Source of the DNA: an uncultured Hyphomicrobiales bacterium
Lineage (GTDB): Bacteria; Pseudomonadota; Alphaproteobacteria; Rhizobiales; Xanthobacteraceae
Assembly: GCA_903839845.1 (NCBI GenBank)
Contig: CAIMEA010000019.1
Span: forward strand, 1 to 64,000
Length of the DNA: 64,000 bases
Reading direction: 5' to 3'
Shown: positions 62,797-64,000 of the stretch, in pieces
Position numbering within the stretch: the stretch's first letter is position 1
Layout of the letters: each line of letters starts with the position of its first letter
Notes under the pieces: model-generated
The model's input: the letters and a program-made list of their open reading frames with translations, nothing else
The model's database searches: none
What the model was told of the DNA's origin: nothing
Translations under genes and position numbers: made by a program

Positions 62797-63822
62797 ATGA
62801 ACCTGAGAGATCTGAACAAAGTGGCGGTCGCCATGACCGCGAACGGCAAAGGCATTCTCGCCGCCGATGAATCCACCGGCACCATCAAGAAGCGCTTCGA
62901 CGCCATCGGCACCGAAAACACCGAGGACAATCGCCGCGACTATCGCGAGTTGATGTTCCGCACCACCGAGGCGATGAAGAACCACATCTCCGGCGTCATC
63001 CTTTATGATGAGACCATCTGGCAAAAGGCCAAGGACGGCACGCCCCTGGTCGACATCATCAAGGCCGCCGGTTCGATCCCCGGCATCAAGGTCGACGAAG
63101 GCACCAAGCCATTGCCCGAATGCCCCGGCGAATTGATCACCGTCGGCCTCGACAAGCTCGCCGACCGGCTGACCAAATATTACGACGCCGGCGCGCGCTT
63201 CGCGAAGTGGCGCGCGGTGATCGATATCGGCAAAGGCATCCCCTCGCACAACGCGATCCACGCCAATGCACATGCGCTCGCCCGCTACGCGGCTTTGTGC
63301 CAGGCCGCCAACATCGTTCCCATCGTCGAACCCGAAGTGCTGATGGATGGCGATCATGACATGGCGACCTGCGAACGCGTCACCAAATGGATTCTGACCG
63401 AGACCTTCCAGGAACTGTTCATTGCCAAGGTCGCGCTTGAAGGCATCGTGCTCAAGCCGAACATGATCGTGCCGGGCAAGAAGAGCGGCAAGCCGGCGTC
63501 GGTCGATGCGGTCGCCGAGGCGACGGTGCGCGTGTTGAAGAATTGCGTGCCCGGCGCGGTGCCGGGCATCGCTTTCCTCTCCGGCGGCCAGAGCGACGAA
63601 GAAGCCACCGCCCATCTCGACGCCATGAACAAGATCGGCAACCTGCCCTGGGCGCTGACCTTCTCCTACGGCCGCGCCCTTCAGGCCGCGCCGCAGAAGG
63701 CCTGGTCGGGCAAGGCGGAAAACGTCGCCGCGGCGCAGCGCGCCTTCATGCACCGGGCGAAGATGAATTCGCTGGCCGCGCTCGGCCAGTGGAAAGCCGA
63801 CATGGAAAAGAAGGCGGCGTAA
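62797..63822 (+). CDS. fba: Fructose-bisphosphate aldolase, class I
   Basis: The 341-residue product is a class I (Schiff-base) aldolase: KGILAADESTGTIKKRF near the N-terminus, KWRAVIDIG, EPEVLMDGDHD, and the active-site Lys in GIVLKPNMIVPG, then FLSGGQSDEEATAHLDAMN. It needs no metal, unlike class II enzymes common in bacteria. GGGGAGA precedes ATG 62797. It ends the central-carbon run. Confidence 0.97.
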   Translation: MNLRDLNKVAVAMTANGKGILAADESTGTIKKRFDAIGTENTEDNRRDYRELMFRTTEAMKNHISGVILYDETIWQKAKDGTPLVDIIKAAGSIPGIKVDEGTKPLPECPGELITVGLDKLADRLTKYYDAGARFAKWRAVIDIGKGIPSHNAIHANAHALARYAALCQAANIVPIVEPEVLMDGDHDMATCERVTKWILTETFQELFIAKVALEGIVLKPNMIVPGKKSGKPASVDAVAEATVRVLKNCVPGAVPGIAFLSGGQSDEEATAHLDAMNKIGNLPWALTFSYGRALQAAPQKAWSGKAENVAAAQRAFMHRAKMNSLAALGQWKADMEKKAA

Positions 63823-63844
63823 ATTTAACAACACGCGCGGTGCG

Positions 63845-63988
63845 CTCCCTCTCCCCATCGGGGAGAGGGTTGGGGTGAGGGGGCCTAGCTCTCTCGTTAG
63901 ACCAAAACCCCTCACCCGCTCGCCGTAGCGCGTCGAAGACGCGCGTTAACGCGCTTTAGTCTCGCGACCTCTCCCAATGGGAGAGGTG
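63845..63988. repeat. CTCTCCC-type intergenic repeat with extra stem
   Basis: Read on the minus strand it has the same order as 17821-17931, including the shared centre TTTTGGTCTAACGAG and TAGxCCCCCTCACCCCAACCCTCTCC. The other end carries an added GCGCGTTAACGCGC palindrome region near 63935-63955 before CACCTCTCCCAATGGGAGAGG. It lies 22 bases after the fba stop. Confidence 0.9.
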
Positions 63989-64000
63989 AGGACAAAAAAA

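Overview
The window comes from a high-GC alphaproteobacterium, most likely order Hyphomicrobiales (Bradyrhizobium/Xanthobacteraceae-like: Rhodoplanes, Pseudolabrys and relatives). The evidence is the gene orders (rplY-pth-ychF, tolQRAB-pal-cpoB-tilS-ftsH, lgt-midA...pgeF, a MarR/response-regulator/kinase trio resembling petP-petR, 6S RNA-fthC-ymdB, zapA-DUF4164-tkt-gap-pgk-fba), lineage-typical small families (BA14K, DUF930, DUF2852, DUF4164, DUF1236-like), and several families of palindromic intergenic repeats of the kind scattered through Bradyrhizobium-type genomes. It reads as chromosome: no rRNA or tRNA gene, CRISPR array, transposase or phage gene was seen.

Layout. 0.3-7 kb: mixed accessory metabolism and membrane genes (3-hydroxyacyl-CoA dehydrogenase family, PEBP, CvpA, DoxX, YoaK, DUF930, VOC, GT87-like glycosyltransferase). 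7-12.5 kb: small exported or lipid-anchored proteins, many lineage-restricted, including a 40-residue basic protein, a frameshifted small exported gene and a protein with ten tandem charged pentapeptides. 12.5-17.7 kb (mostly minus strand): MFS/MaoC/MaoC operon, then ychF, pth, rplY, ubiK. 18-26 kb: lgt-midA, a reverse-strand interruption (metallo-beta-lactamase-fold hydrolase, BA14K), then pgeF, a lipoprotein, prs, ybjN-like, proC, tetR. 27-31 kb: sensor kinase, OmpR-type regulator and MarR regulator divergent from ilvE. 31-36.8 kb: kinase-like/P-loop two-domain protein, MFS, NnrS, azlCD. 36.9-45.6 kb: ftsH, tilS and the Tol-Pal envelope machine.

45.9-49.3 kb is an accessory block (DUF2852, free CZB protein, TetR/DoxX, ogt) separating tolQ from ybgC. 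48.8-52.4 kb is a tightly overlapping minus-strand operon ruvC-ruvA-cytidine deaminase-ruvB-hicA-hicB-ybgC, in which a deaminase resembling blasticidin-S deaminase and a HicAB-type toxin-antitoxin pair are embedded among Holliday-junction genes. A TSUP permease and yebC follow. 54.2-55.5 kb encodes an unusual methyltransferase plus polysaccharide-pyruvyltransferase-like fusion. 55.8-64 kb holds ymdB, fthC and its linked 6S RNA, zapA, DUF4164 and the central-carbon run tkt-gap-pgk-fba (class I aldolase).

The most distinctive features are the ruv operon insertions, the methyltransferase/pyruvyltransferase fusion, the 15-bp-periodic pentapeptide gene, candidate regulator operators (MarR, TetR), and the repeat families, one of which supplies a neighbouring gene's stop codon and another of which abuts a neighbour's Shine-Dalgarno sequence. 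All family assignments were made by eye from translated sequence; no database search was run.
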